A DNA stretch of 64,000 nt, from assembly GCF_001441615.1 (NCBI RefSeq), contig NZ_LAXJ01000010.1, positions 149,948 to 213,947 of the forward strand, given 5' to 3'. Under the pieces are notes generated by a model. The model ran no database searches, had not been told where the DNA came from, and saw only the letters and a program-made list of their open reading frames with translations. The stretch comes from Roseovarius atlanticus (GTDB lineage: Bacteria; Pseudomonadota; Alphaproteobacteria; Rhodobacterales; Rhodobacteraceae). The stretch's first letter is position 1. Each line of letters opens with the position of its first letter. Positions 18,233 through 26,609 of this stretch are shown one piece after another. Made by a program: the position numbers and the translations under genes.

Positions 18233-19471
18233 ATGACATTCTGGGTGCTCGCCATTGCCTTGGGCCTGATCTGCGCCGCCATCCTGGGGCTGGTACTGAT
18301 CCGTGGCCGCGTCGGCGACGCGCCGCCTGCCGCCTATGACCTTCAGGTTTACCGCGACCAGCTGAAAGAGGTCGATCGCGACCTCGCCCGCGGCGTCATC
18401 ACCCCCGAGGACGCCGAGCGCACCCGCGCGGAGGTCTCCCGCCGAATCCTCGCCGCCGACGCCCAGCTTCAGGCCACCGGACAGGCCGGCGCCCAGCCCG
18501 CGCTGGCCGGCAAGGCCTTCGCCGCGCTCGCCCTTCTTGGCCTCGTCGCGGGCGCCGGCTGGCTCTATACGCAGATGGGCGCGCCCGGCTACGACGACCT
18601 GCCCCGCACCGCCCGCCTCGCCGCCTCGGACGAGGCCCGCGCCACCCGCCTCGACCAGGCCGAGGCCGAAGCGCGCTTCAACGCCTCCCAGCCCGTGACG
18701 CCCGACATGGGCGAGGTCGACCCGCAATATCTCGAGTTGATGGACCGCCTGCGCGAGGCCGTGGCCAACCGGCCCGACGACCTACAAGGCTACATCCTGC
18801 TCGCCCGGAACGAGGCTGCGCTCGGCAATCTCTCCGCCGCCGCCGAGGCCAAGGAAAAGGTGATCGAGCTCAAGGGCGACGCCGCGACTGCCGCCGACTA
18901 CGCGGAACTGTCGGACATGATGGTCTCCGCCGCCGGCGGCTATGTCTCGGCCGAGGCCGCCGAAGCCATTCGCGCCGCCCTTGCCCGCGATCCCAAGGAG
19001 CCGCGCGCGCGCTACTACATGGGGCTCTACATGATCCAGGTCGACCGCCCCGACATTGCCTTCCGCACCTGGGACAGCCTTTTGCGCGAAAGCACGCCGG
19101 ACGCCCCCTGGACCGCCCTGATCCGCCCCCGGATCGAGGAACTGGCCTGGCGCGCCGGCATCAACCGCTACGAGCCGCCCGCCGAAAACGCCGCACCCGG
19201 CCCCTCGCAGGGCGACATCGACGCCGCCGGCGACATGAGCGCGCAGGACCGCGCCGCCATGATCCGCGGCATGGTCGACCGCCTCGCCACCCGCATCGAC
19301 GAGACTGGCGGCACCGAGGCCGAATGGGTGCGCCTCTCGAATGCCTACGCCGTCCTGGGTGATTTCGACGCCGTGCGCGACCTCATCGCCCGCGCCCAGG
19401 ACCGCTTCGACGACCCCATGGTGATCGACACCATCATCAACGCCGCCAAGCAGGCCGGCTTCTCCGAATGA
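18233..19471 (+). CDS. ccmI: c-type cytochrome biogenesis protein CcmI
   Basis: A 412-residue inner-membrane protein that presents apocytochrome c to the haem lyase. Two N-terminal helices ('MTFWVLAIALGLICAAILGL' and 'AFAALALLGLVAGAGWLY') flank the cytoplasmic coil ('YRDQLKEVDRDLARGVITPE'). A periplasmic TPR domain follows ('LQGYILLARNEAALGNLSAA'). The start at 18233 has GGGAG 4 bases upstream; the longer frame from 18056 has no support. It overlaps ruvX by 4 bases. No other ccm gene is in the window. Confidence 0.92.
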   Translation: MTFWVLAIALGLICAAILGLVLIRGRVGDAPPAAYDLQVYRDQLKEVDRDLARGVITPEDAERTRAEVSRRILAADAQLQATGQAGAQPALAGKAFAALALLGLVAGAGWLYTQMGAPGYDDLPRTARLAASDEARATRLDQAEAEARFNASQPVTPDMGEVDPQYLELMDRLREAVANRPDDLQGYILLARNEAALGNLSAAAEAKEKVIELKGDAATAADYAELSDMMVSAAGGYVSAEAAEAIRAALARDPKEPRARYYMGLYMIQVDRPDIAFRTWDSLLRESTPDAPWTALIRPRIEELAWRAGINRYEPPAENAAPGPSQGDIDAAGDMSAQDRAAMIRGMVDRLATRIDETGGTEAEWVRLSNAYAVLGDFDAVRDLIARAQDRFDDPMVIDTIINAAKQAGFSE

Positions 19472-19944
19472 TCTTCGAGGATTTCGCCGCCTTCGCCGCC
19501 GCCCTGCCCGGCTTTCGCGCGCTCCTGGGCCTCGATCTCGGGACCAAGACCATCGGCGTCTCCGCCTCCGACGCGCTTCTCTCCTCCGCCAACCCGGTCG
19601 AGACCGTCAAGCGCACCAAATTCACCGCCGATGCCGACCGCCTTCTGGCCATCGCCGCCGACCGCACCGCCGCCGGGATCATCCTCGGCCTGCCCCGCAA
19701 CATGGACGGCTCCGAAGGTCCGCGCTGCCAATCCACCCGCGCCTTCGCCCGCAACTTGGCCGCGCGCACCGATCTGCCCATCGGCTTCTGGGACGAGCGC
19801 CTCTCGACAGTTGCGGCAGAAAGAGCACTGATCGAGGCCGATTTGACCCGAAAGCGTCGCGCAGAGGTGATCGACGCCGTCGCGGCGGCGTATATCCTGC
19901 AAGGAGCGCTGGACCGAATCCGCCACCTGAAAGCCGAGACATGA
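19468..19944 (+). CDS. ruvX: Pre-16S rRNA-processing nuclease / Holliday junction resolvase-like YqgF
   Basis: A 158-residue RNase H-fold protein. 'LLGLDLGTKTIGVSASDAL' carries the first catalytic Asp, 'GIILGLPRNMDGSEGPRCQS' the second motif, and 'FWDERLSTVAAERALIEA' with 'VIDAVAAAYILQ' the C-terminal acidic motif. The family is essential in 16S rRNA maturation in several bacteria. It overlaps ccmI and the following DUF1289 gene by 4 bases each, so the three form one translationally coupled unit. Confidence 0.93.
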   Translation: MIFEDFAAFAAALPGFRALLGLDLGTKTIGVSASDALLSSANPVETVKRTKFTADADRLLAIAADRTAAGIILGLPRNMDGSEGPRCQSTRAFARNLAARTDLPIGFWDERLSTVAAERALIEADLTRKRRAEVIDAVAAAYILQGALDRIRHLKAET

Positions 19945-20177
19945 ACGACAGCCCCGTCTGGAACCGCAAAGAGATCGAAAGCCCCTGCGTGCGCATCTGC
20001 GTCGTCCACCCCGAGGCGCGGATCTGTACGGGATGCTACCGCACCATCGACGAAATCGCCCGCTGGTCCAGGATGACGTCCGAGGAACGCCACGAGATCA
20101 TGACCGACCTGCCCGACCGTGCCACCACCCTCACCCGCCGCCGCGGCGGCCGCGCCGCCCGGCTCAAGCGCGGCTGA
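19941..20177 (+). CDS. DUF1289 protein (first copy)
   Basis: A 78-residue protein with the DUF1289 Cys pattern 'SPCVRICVVHPEARICTGCY' followed by 'RTIDEIARWSRMTSEER'. The four Cys suggest metal or Fe-S binding, but no function is established. The ATGA overlap with ruvX shows coupling. A second, diverged copy sits in the haem locus at 30288-30548. Confidence 0.9.
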   Translation: MNDSPVWNRKEIESPCVRICVVHPEARICTGCYRTIDEIARWSRMTSEERHEIMTDLPDRATTLTRRRGGRAARLKRG

Positions 20178-20209
20178 CAGGTCAGGCACGGACCGTCTCC
20201 CTCGGCGCG

Positions 20210-20253
20210 CCGAAAAATTGCAATTTTTCGGTCCGGAATTTTGCAAAATTCCG
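20210..20253. repeat. Two tandem AT-rich perfect palindromes
   Basis: The first palindrome has arms CCGAAAAATTG / CAATTTTTCGG (20210-20231). The second has arms CGGAATTTTG / CAAAATTCCG (20234-20253), two bases later. They lie between the convergent DUF1289 and dioxygenase-like genes. They stand out sharply from the G+C-rich surroundings, share the TTGCAA-type centre, and could be a bidirectional terminator pair or copies of a dispersed repeat. Confidence 0.75.
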
Positions 20254-20451
20254 CGCCCAGCTCCGGCGCCACGCCTAAACCAACCGGTCAGAATAAGGCC
20301 GCAACGATTGCCACCGGCCAAACGCACCGCGCGCTCTGTTCATTCCACGCGTCAGCCAATGGCACCGACGCGATACAGTCGGAAATACCGACACGATACC
20401 GACGTGCTTTCTGCCCATTCTGCGCCGTTAAGCTTCTAGTCGCACGTCCCG

Positions 20452-21234
20452 TCAGGGCGCGGTCAGCCACTGGTCGCCCGGATCGGGCCATTCGGGCCGG
20501 AAATAGACGATCATCCGCCCCTCTTCCGGCGCCTCCGCCCCGTCCTCCCACGGTGCCACGCCATGCACCGCCAACCGGTGCACCACATAAGCCTCTCCCG
20601 GTCTTGCCGGCAGCAGACGCCGCTTGCAGGTGTCGAACACCCGCCGCCGCGCGGCCTTGTAGATCTCCGTCAGATCGACCTCGTCCCACGCCTCCGGCGC
20701 CACGCCGTCCAAGGCTTCAGAAAACGTCGCCCGCATCACATTATGACTGCCTTCCCAGACACTTAGCGGGCTGGCCCCGGCGTTGCATGTGGTCAACGGC
20801 AACCCCAGGATAAAGGCGTGCCGCTCCTTCAGATACCGCCGCCTGTCGGGCCCTTCCAGCAGCAGCCCATCCACATGCGCCGCGTCCCGCCGCAGCCTGT
20901 AGCCGAATGCGGCATCTCCCTCGCCATCCTTCGGCCTGGGGTATCCGGGATACATCACCGACACCTGCCCCCGGTGCAGCGGCAGGCGGCCATACAGCGC
21001 CGACATCGCCTCCCACGCCTGCCCCGTCAGCGGCCCGGACCCGCCCACAGCGCCGTCGGGCGCATTGGGCAGCGTATCCACACCCACGAACCACGTGCCT
21101 TCGCAATATAGCCAGCGTTGCTCCTCGGGCGCATTAACCCTTTCTTTTGCAACGGTAAAAGCAGCCTCAGCCCAGGCCGCTACGGACGGATCAAACGCAA
21201 ACCGCGCCCATCCGGTCTCAAGAAGATCCTTCAC
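20452..21234 (-). CDS. Phytanoyl-CoA dioxygenase-like protein
   Basis: A 260-residue protein probably of the Fe(II)/2-oxoglutarate dioxygenase fold. The 'AHVDGLLLEG' segment provides an HxD pair, 'AYVVHRLAVHGVAPW' a distal His, and 'MIVYFRPEW' the Arg that would hold 2-oxoglutarate. The GTG start at 21234 overlaps the dusA stop as GTGA; the ORF extends upstream to 21327 only inside dusA. It is coupled to dusA. The substrate is not recognised, and the family call rests on motif spacing. Confidence 0.62.
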   Translation of the reverse strand: MKDLLETGWARFAFDPSVAAWAEAAFTVAKERVNAPEEQRWLYCEGTWFVGVDTLPNAPDGAVGGSGPLTGQAWEAMSALYGRLPLHRGQVSVMYPGYPRPKDGEGDAAFGYRLRRDAAHVDGLLLEGPDRRRYLKERHAFILGLPLTTCNAGASPLSVWEGSHNVMRATFSEALDGVAPEAWDEVDLTEIYKAARRRVFDTCKRRLLPARPGEAYVVHRLAVHGVAPWEDGAEAPEEGRMIVYFRPEWPDPGDQWLTAP

Positions 21235-22229
21235 GCCGCAATCCCCGTCACCTGCGCCAGCGCCTCCTCCACCAGCTCCGTTCCCGCGCCCGGTTTGGTG
21301 GCGTTCTCCGACAGCACCCGCCGCCATGCCCGCGCCCCCGGCTGACCGGTGAAAAGCCCCAGCATATGGCGAGTCACCTGATGCAGCTTACCTCCTGAAA
21401 TCAAATGGTTTTCGATGTAAGGAAGCATGGCCTTCACAGCGTCTTCTCCCGTCCGGTCCGGCCCGGCAGCGCCGAACACCCGCCGGTCCACCGCGCCCAG
21501 GATATCGACCGGCCGATGATACGCCGCGCGTCCCAGCATCACGCCATCGAACCCGGCCTCCAAATGCGCCACCGCCGCATCCAGCGTCTCGATCCCACCG
21601 TTGAGCGAGATGTGAAACTGCGGAAACCGCTCTTTCATCCGCGCCACAAGGTCATAGTCGAGCGGCGGAATATCCCTGTTTTCCTTGGGGCTCAGCCCTT
21701 GCAGCCACGCCTTGCGCGCATGAATGGTGAACCGCCGCACCCCCGCCGCGCCGACCCGCTCCAGAAAGTCCGGCAGCACCGTCTCGGCGTCCTGATCGTC
21801 CACCCCGATCCGGCATTTCACCGTCACCTCTGTCTCCACCGCCCCAATCATCGCGGCACAGCACTCCGCCACCAGGTCCGGCTGCTTCATCAGCACCGCC
21901 CCGAACGTGCCCGACTGCACCCGGTCGCTGGGACAGCCCACGTTAAGGTTGATCTCGTCATACCCCGCCTCCGCCCCCAGCCGGGCAGCCTCGGCCAGTT
22001 CCTCCGGCTCGGACCCACCCAGTTGCAGGGCGACGGGATGCTCCTCCGGCGCATGGTCCAGAAGGTGCACCGCCCCACCCCGCACCAGCGCAGGCGCGGT
22101 CACCATCTCCGTGTAAAGCAACGCTTTTTCGGACAATTGTCGATGCAGGAACCGACAGTGCCGGTCGGTCCAATCCATCATCGGGGCCACGCTCAGCCGC
22201 GCGGCCTCTGTGGCTGGGGTCTGGGACAT
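21231..22229 (-). CDS. dusA: tRNA-dihydrouridine(20/20a) synthase
   Basis: A 332-residue flavoenzyme reducing uridine 20/20a in the tRNA D-loop. 'LSVAPMMDWTDRHCRFLHRQ', 'YDEINLNVGCPSDRVQSGTF' with the catalytic Cys, and 'FTIHARKAWLQGLSPKENR' are DusA signatures; 'FDGVMLGRAAYHRP' is the FMN phosphate site. AGGAG precedes the ATG at 22229. It is co-transcribed with the dioxygenase-like gene. Confidence 0.95.
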   Translation of the reverse strand: MSQTPATEAARLSVAPMMDWTDRHCRFLHRQLSEKALLYTEMVTAPALVRGGAVHLLDHAPEEHPVALQLGGSEPEELAEAARLGAEAGYDEINLNVGCPSDRVQSGTFGAVLMKQPDLVAECCAAMIGAVETEVTVKCRIGVDDQDAETVLPDFLERVGAAGVRRFTIHARKAWLQGLSPKENRDIPPLDYDLVARMKERFPQFHISLNGGIETLDAAVAHLEAGFDGVMLGRAAYHRPVDILGAVDRRVFGAAGPDRTGEDAVKAMLPYIENHLISGGKLHQVTRHMLGLFTGQPGARAWRRVLSENATKPGAGTELVEEALAQVTGIAA

Positions 22230-22412
22230 TGAAGGCTCTCCTGTGGCGCGCGGGAAATCACAGGCCGGACCATAGTCAGAGCGCGCCCGGACCTCCACCC
22301 TTCTGTCGCATGTCCTATGGTCCGTTGGCCAGTTCCCCGGCGCATCGAAAACAGCAACCGGGCGCCGCGCGCAAACACCCGGCAGCCCCTCGCCGGTCCT
22401 GCCGACGTCGCG

Positions 22413-24458
22413 TCAGAACGCCTGCGTCAGTGACACCTTGAATGTCCGCCCGGGCGCCTTGCGCGTGGGCGAGGACAGGTGCCCGACATAGTCCTTGTCG
22501 AACGCGTTCTCGATCCCGAACCGCACCTCGGTGTCGTCCAGCCACTTGTTGTCGGGCCGCCACGTGGCGCGCAGGTTATGCACCGTGGTATCGCCCAGAT
22601 CCGCGCCCAGGGCGTCGAAACGGTCGGCGACATGTACCACCTCCCAGCTGAGGTCAAGATCGTCACCGATCCGCTGACCCACCGTCAGTTGCAGCCGGTC
22701 CGCCGCGCTGTTGCGCCAGGTGTCCGAGGTGCCGTCGGGATTGTATTCCCGCCCCTCCCCGACATGCCCCGCGAAATCGACATAGAACCCGCCCGCCGTG
22801 CCATAGGACGCCTCCAACTCCAGCCCCTCGGTCGTCACGCCATCAAGATCGGTGCCCGTCGCCCCGGCCACCGTGTAGGTAGTGATATCCCACAGCTTGG
22901 TCTGGTAAAGGTTGCCGCGCACGGTAAACGAGTCGCCCTCCGCGAACACGTCCGTGCCGGTATAGGCCGCGCCAATCTCGAACGTGTGGGACTTTTCGGT
23001 CATCGCCAGCCGCCGTTGCGACGTGGCCGTGGCATCAAGATCGTCGATCAGCGGCAACCCCTCGGTGTAAGCCGCGCTGCCGAAGACCGAGATCCCGTTC
23101 CCGAAATCATAGGCCAGCGCCAGCCCGCCCATCAGCGCATCGTTGCTGTAGCGGTCGGGCACGCCGGCCAACGGCACCGTGCTTTCGATCCGCGAGCTTT
23201 CATAGCGCAGCGCCGGCGTTACCGTCACCTGGCCGATCGTCATCTCGTTCACCATGAAGGCGGCGAACCGGTCGTCCGTGCCGCCGGGTGCTGCGGCCGC
23301 ATCCAGGCGTTTCTTGTGGATGCCTTCGATCCCGGCCAGCATGTCGTGCTCGACCTGCCCCGTCGAAAAGAGCGCCCTGTTGGAAATGGTCAGCTTGGTC
23401 GTCTCGTATCGGTTGTCGGCGCAGATCACGCCGAAGAACGGATTGGCGCAGAAAACCGCCACCGGCTGCCCGCCCTGAAAGGGCGAGCTTCCGTCGATAT
23501 AGTTCGTGTCGATCTTCTGGTCTGCATAGGACAGGTTCGCCCGCAGGTCGATCAGGTCGTTGACCGGGTTGAAGCGGTATTCGACGGTCGTCTGTTTCGT
23601 GTCGGTGATACGGTCGACCCGGCCAAAGCTGCCCGCCGTGGTCTCGAACTGGTCATAGGGCACGTCCTTGTCGTCGGCCTCGGTCCGCGAATGGCTGAAC
23701 ATCAGCGAATGCGCGTCGTCATCGCCGAAGGTGAACCGCGCCTTGGCCAGAAATGACGGCGTCTCGAACGAGCTGTTGCCGATCTTGGTGCCGTCCCCGG
23801 CCTCCAGCGTGCCCTGCTCGCGCCAGGTGTAGTTCAGCAGAAACTCCGCCCCCTCGGCGGGCATCCAGGCCAGGTTGGTCGAACTGGTGAAACCATGACC
23901 GTTCGAGCTGAACTCCAGCGTCTGCGACCCGCCGAAACCAAGCTCTCCGCCTGTGAACTCCGACGCATCCTTGGTCTCCAGCTTTACCACGCCGCCCACG
24001 ATGCCCGAGCCATACGCGAAGCTGCCGATCGTGCCCCGGATCACCTCGACTTCCTTGTAAAGCAGCGGATCGGTGAAAAGCTGTGTGCCCAGGCGGTAGA
24101 TCTCTTCCGACCCGACCGAGGCGCCGTCGATCTGCACCGCGATCTTCTGGTCCGAACCATAGGTGGTGTTGGCCCCGAATCCGCGGATGTTGATCCCCGA
24201 CCCCTGCGGCGTGGTGCCGTTCACCAGCGTCACGCCGGGCACCGAATCGATCAGCTGCGCGACGGTGCTGGCCTGCCGGTCCTTGATTTCCTCTTCGTCG
24301 ACAACGGTCCGGGGCAGCGCCGTGCCGAAGGTCAGATCCCGTTTGCCGGGGGTCAGGACCAGGGTCCCCAGAAAGCCGGGCTCGTCCTGCGCCATGGCCG
24401 TCCCGGCCAGCGACAGGCAGACGAGCGCGGTCGTCCCACGCATGAATGTGGTAAGCAT
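22413..24458 (-). CDS. TonB-dependent haem/siderophore receptor
   Basis: A 681-residue outer-membrane beta-barrel. The signal peptide is 'MLTTFMRGTTALVCLSLAGTAMAQ'. The plug domain spans about 40-160 ('VAQLIDSVPGVTLVNGT', 'INIRGFGANTTYGSDQ', 'VEVIRGTIGSFAYGSG'). The barrel ends in the canonical 'KVSLTQAF' with terminal Phe. Being divergent from hmuSTUV it is probably the haem receptor of that system, but the FRAP/NPNL haem motif of HmuR-type receptors is not evident, so the ligand is inferred from position. The start at 24458 is chosen because AAGGA lies 8 bases upstream; ATG 24467 is the alternative. Confidence 0.88.
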   Translation of the reverse strand: MLTTFMRGTTALVCLSLAGTAMAQDEPGFLGTLVLTPGKRDLTFGTALPRTVVDEEEIKDRQASTVAQLIDSVPGVTLVNGTTPQGSGINIRGFGANTTYGSDQKIAVQIDGASVGSEEIYRLGTQLFTDPLLYKEVEVIRGTIGSFAYGSGIVGGVVKLETKDASEFTGGELGFGGSQTLEFSSNGHGFTSSTNLAWMPAEGAEFLLNYTWREQGTLEAGDGTKIGNSSFETPSFLAKARFTFGDDDAHSLMFSHSRTEADDKDVPYDQFETTAGSFGRVDRITDTKQTTVEYRFNPVNDLIDLRANLSYADQKIDTNYIDGSSPFQGGQPVAVFCANPFFGVICADNRYETTKLTISNRALFSTGQVEHDMLAGIEGIHKKRLDAAAAPGGTDDRFAAFMVNEMTIGQVTVTPALRYESSRIESTVPLAGVPDRYSNDALMGGLALAYDFGNGISVFGSAAYTEGLPLIDDLDATATSQRRLAMTEKSHTFEIGAAYTGTDVFAEGDSFTVRGNLYQTKLWDITTYTVAGATGTDLDGVTTEGLELEASYGTAGGFYVDFAGHVGEGREYNPDGTSDTWRNSAADRLQLTVGQRIGDDLDLSWEVVHVADRFDALGADLGDTTVHNLRATWRPDNKWLDDTEVRFGIENAFDKDYVGHLSSPTRKAPGRTFKVSLTQAF

Positions 24459-24550
24459 AAACGCCATCCTTGTTGCACATTGGTCACCGGTGCTTGCAAA
24501 GGGCTGGCGCGGTAGATTGGTTGATTTGCGATGCACATCATCGCGATGGG

Positions 24551-24586
24551 TTGCACCGATACTTTTAACCAACTAAAACAGTCAAG
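24551..24586. promoter_or_regulatory. Divergent promoters with iron-type operator (hmu receptor / hmuS)
   Basis: On the minus strand CTTGACTGTTTTAGTTGG (24569-24586) contains the half sites GACTG-N3-TAGTT, matching the motif upstream of hemP and of the imelysin gene. TTGACT on the minus strand is a good -35 for the receptor gene, with TATCGG 18 bases on. On the plus strand TTGCAC (24551-24556) and TAAAAC (24574-24579) at 17-base spacing could drive hmuS. The operator would cover both. Which iron regulator binds is not shown. Confidence 0.6.
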
Positions 24587-24660
24587 TAATTTGTCGACAG
24601 CCACGCTCCACAGCATCGCGAGCCAAGCCATCGGACCCACCTTCATTCCGAGGATGCCCA

Positions 24661-25713
24661 ATGAGCGAGCGAACTGCACCGACCCCCGAATCCATCCGCG
24701 CCTTTCAGGCCGAGAACCCCAAGATGCGCAGCCGCGACCAGGCCGACACGCTGGGGATCTCCGAGGCTCAAGCCGTCGCCGCCCATGTCAGTTTCGGCAC
24801 GATGCGGATTGCCGCGCCTCCTGACCGAATTATCCCCGCTGCCGAGAAGCTGGGCGAGGTCATGGCCCTCACCCGGGTCGAGGCCTGCGTGCACGAGAAG
24901 GTGGGTGAATACGGCAACTACCATCCTGGCGAACACGCCGCGATGACGCTGACCGAGAATATCGACCTGCGGATCTTCCAGTCGCACTGGGTGCACGCCT
25001 TCGCCGTCGAAACGCAGACGGAGGACGGCCCGCGCCGCTCGCTCCAGGTTTTCGACGCCGCCGGCGACGCGGTGCATAAGATCCACCTGCGCGAGGCCTC
25101 GCATCACGACGCCTGGCCGGTCATCCTCACCGACCTTGCGCATCAGAATCAGACCGAAGGTCAGACTGTCGCCGCGCGCCAACCCGTCGAGGCACCGAAA
25201 TCGCGGCCCGACAAGCTGGATATCCTGCGCGAGGAATGGGCGCGCCTGACCGACACGCACCAGTTTCTGCGCCTGTGTTCCAAGCTGAAGATGAACCGCC
25301 TCGGCGCCTACCGCATCGCCGGCGCGCCCTTCGTGCGGCAGCTTGATCCCACTGCGGTCGACGCCATGCTGCACGCCGTGCGCGATGCCGGGATCGAGAT
25401 CATGCTTTTCGTCGGCAACCGCGGCTGCATCCAGATCCATTCCGGCCCGATCCGCACCCTGCGCCCGATGGGGCCGTGGCAGAACGTGATGGACCCCGGC
25501 TTCAACCTGCACCTGCGGCGCGACAAGGTGGCCGAGGTCTGGGCGGTCGAAAAACCCACGCAACGCGGCCCCGCAATATCCGTCGAGGCGTTCGATGCCG
25601 AGGGCGGCCTGATCTTCCAGACCTTCGGGCTGGGCAAGGAAGGACGCGATTCGCGGCCCGCATGGGGCCGGATCGTCGCAAACCTGCCTTCGCTCGAGGA
25701 GGTGCCGGCATGA
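24661..25713 (+). CDS. hmuS: Haem-degrading/haem-handling protein HmuS
   Basis: A 350-residue cytoplasmic protein of the HemS/ChuS family with two repeats. Repeat one includes 'LGEVMALTRVEACVHEKVGE' and 'HAAMTLTENIDLRIFQSHW'. Repeat two includes 'IEIMLFVGNRGCIQIHSGPI' and 'VMDPGFNLHLRRDKVAEVW'. It receives haem from the inner-membrane transporter and either stores it or breaks it down. It overlaps hmuT in ATGA and heads the hmuSTUV operon. Confidence 0.93.
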   Translation: MSERTAPTPESIRAFQAENPKMRSRDQADTLGISEAQAVAAHVSFGTMRIAAPPDRIIPAAEKLGEVMALTRVEACVHEKVGEYGNYHPGEHAAMTLTENIDLRIFQSHWVHAFAVETQTEDGPRRSLQVFDAAGDAVHKIHLREASHHDAWPVILTDLAHQNQTEGQTVAARQPVEAPKSRPDKLDILREEWARLTDTHQFLRLCSKLKMNRLGAYRIAGAPFVRQLDPTAVDAMLHAVRDAGIEIMLFVGNRGCIQIHSGPIRTLRPMGPWQNVMDPGFNLHLRRDKVAEVWAVEKPTQRGPAISVEAFDAEGGLIFQTFGLGKEGRDSRPAWGRIVANLPSLEEVPA

Positions 25714-26606
25714 TGTGCAGCAAATCGACGGGCGCCGCGATTGTCGCGCTCTGCACTTCGATGGTCGGGGCCTTCGTCGCCCTGGCCGTCAGCGCGCAGC
25801 AGGCCGAGACCCCCGCCAATCCACATGCCGAGATCCTGTCCATCGGCAGCGCGGTGACAGAGATCGTCGCCGCCCTGGGGCAGGAGCACCGGCTGAAGGC
25901 GCGCGACACGACTTCAACTCACCCGCCTTCCGTCCAAGACCTTCCCGACGTGGGCTACATGCGGGCGCTCTCGCCCGAGGGCGTTCTGTCGGTTGGCCCC
26001 TCCCTCATCATCGCAGGCGAAGGCGCCGGCCCGCCCGAGGCGCTGGACGTGATCCGCGCCGCCGACGTGGCCTTCGTCGAGGTGCCCGACGCCCTGACCA
26101 CCGATGGCATCCTGCACAAGATCGACATCGTGGGCGACGCGCTTGGCGTGCCCGAGCAGGCCGATGCGCTCGCCGCCAAGGTCAATGCCGAGATGCAGGC
26201 GGCCATGGAAGACGCCCGCCGCCCCGACGCGGACAAGAAGCGCGTTCTGTTCGTCCTGTCGACCCAAGGCGGCCGGATCAACGCCTCGGGCACCGGCACC
26301 GCCGCCGACGCGATCATCCGAATGGCCGGCGGCGTGAATGCTATCTCTGACTTCGAAGGCTACAAGCAGGTCACCGACGAGGCGATAGGCACCGCCGCGC
26401 CCGACGTGATCCTGATGATGGACCGCACCGGCGATCATGCCGCCGACGATGACGCGCTCTTTGCCATGCCCGCGATCCGCCTGACCCCCGCGGCACAGGA
26501 CCGCGCGGTGGTGCGCATGGACGGCCTTCTGCTGCTCGGCTTCGGCCCCCGCACCGCGACTGGTATCCGCCAGCTCAACGCCGCGCTTTACGGCACGGAC
26601 AGCTAG
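25710..26606 (+). CDS. hmuT: Periplasmic haem-binding protein HmuT
   Basis: A 298-residue substrate-binding protein of the FepB/BtuF type: signal ('IVALCTSMVGAFVALAVSAQ'), then 'ILSIGSAVTEIVAALGQEHR', 'DLPDVGYMRALSPEGVLSV' and C-terminal 'RTATGIRQLNAALYG'. The ORF opens at 25476, but the ATG at 25710 overlaps the hmuS stop and has GGAGG 7 bases ahead. It delivers haem to HmuUV. It is 3 bases from hmuU. Confidence 0.93.
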   Translation: MMCSKSTGAAIVALCTSMVGAFVALAVSAQQAETPANPHAEILSIGSAVTEIVAALGQEHRLKARDTTSTHPPSVQDLPDVGYMRALSPEGVLSVGPSLIIAGEGAGPPEALDVIRAADVAFVEVPDALTTDGILHKIDIVGDALGVPEQADALAAKVNAEMQAAMEDARRPDADKKRVLFVLSTQGGRINASGTGTAADAIIRMAGGVNAISDFEGYKQVTDEAIGTAAPDVILMMDRTGDHAADDDALFAMPAIRLTPAAQDRAVVRMDGLLLLGFGPRTATGIRQLNAALYGTDS

Positions 26607-26609
26607 AGA

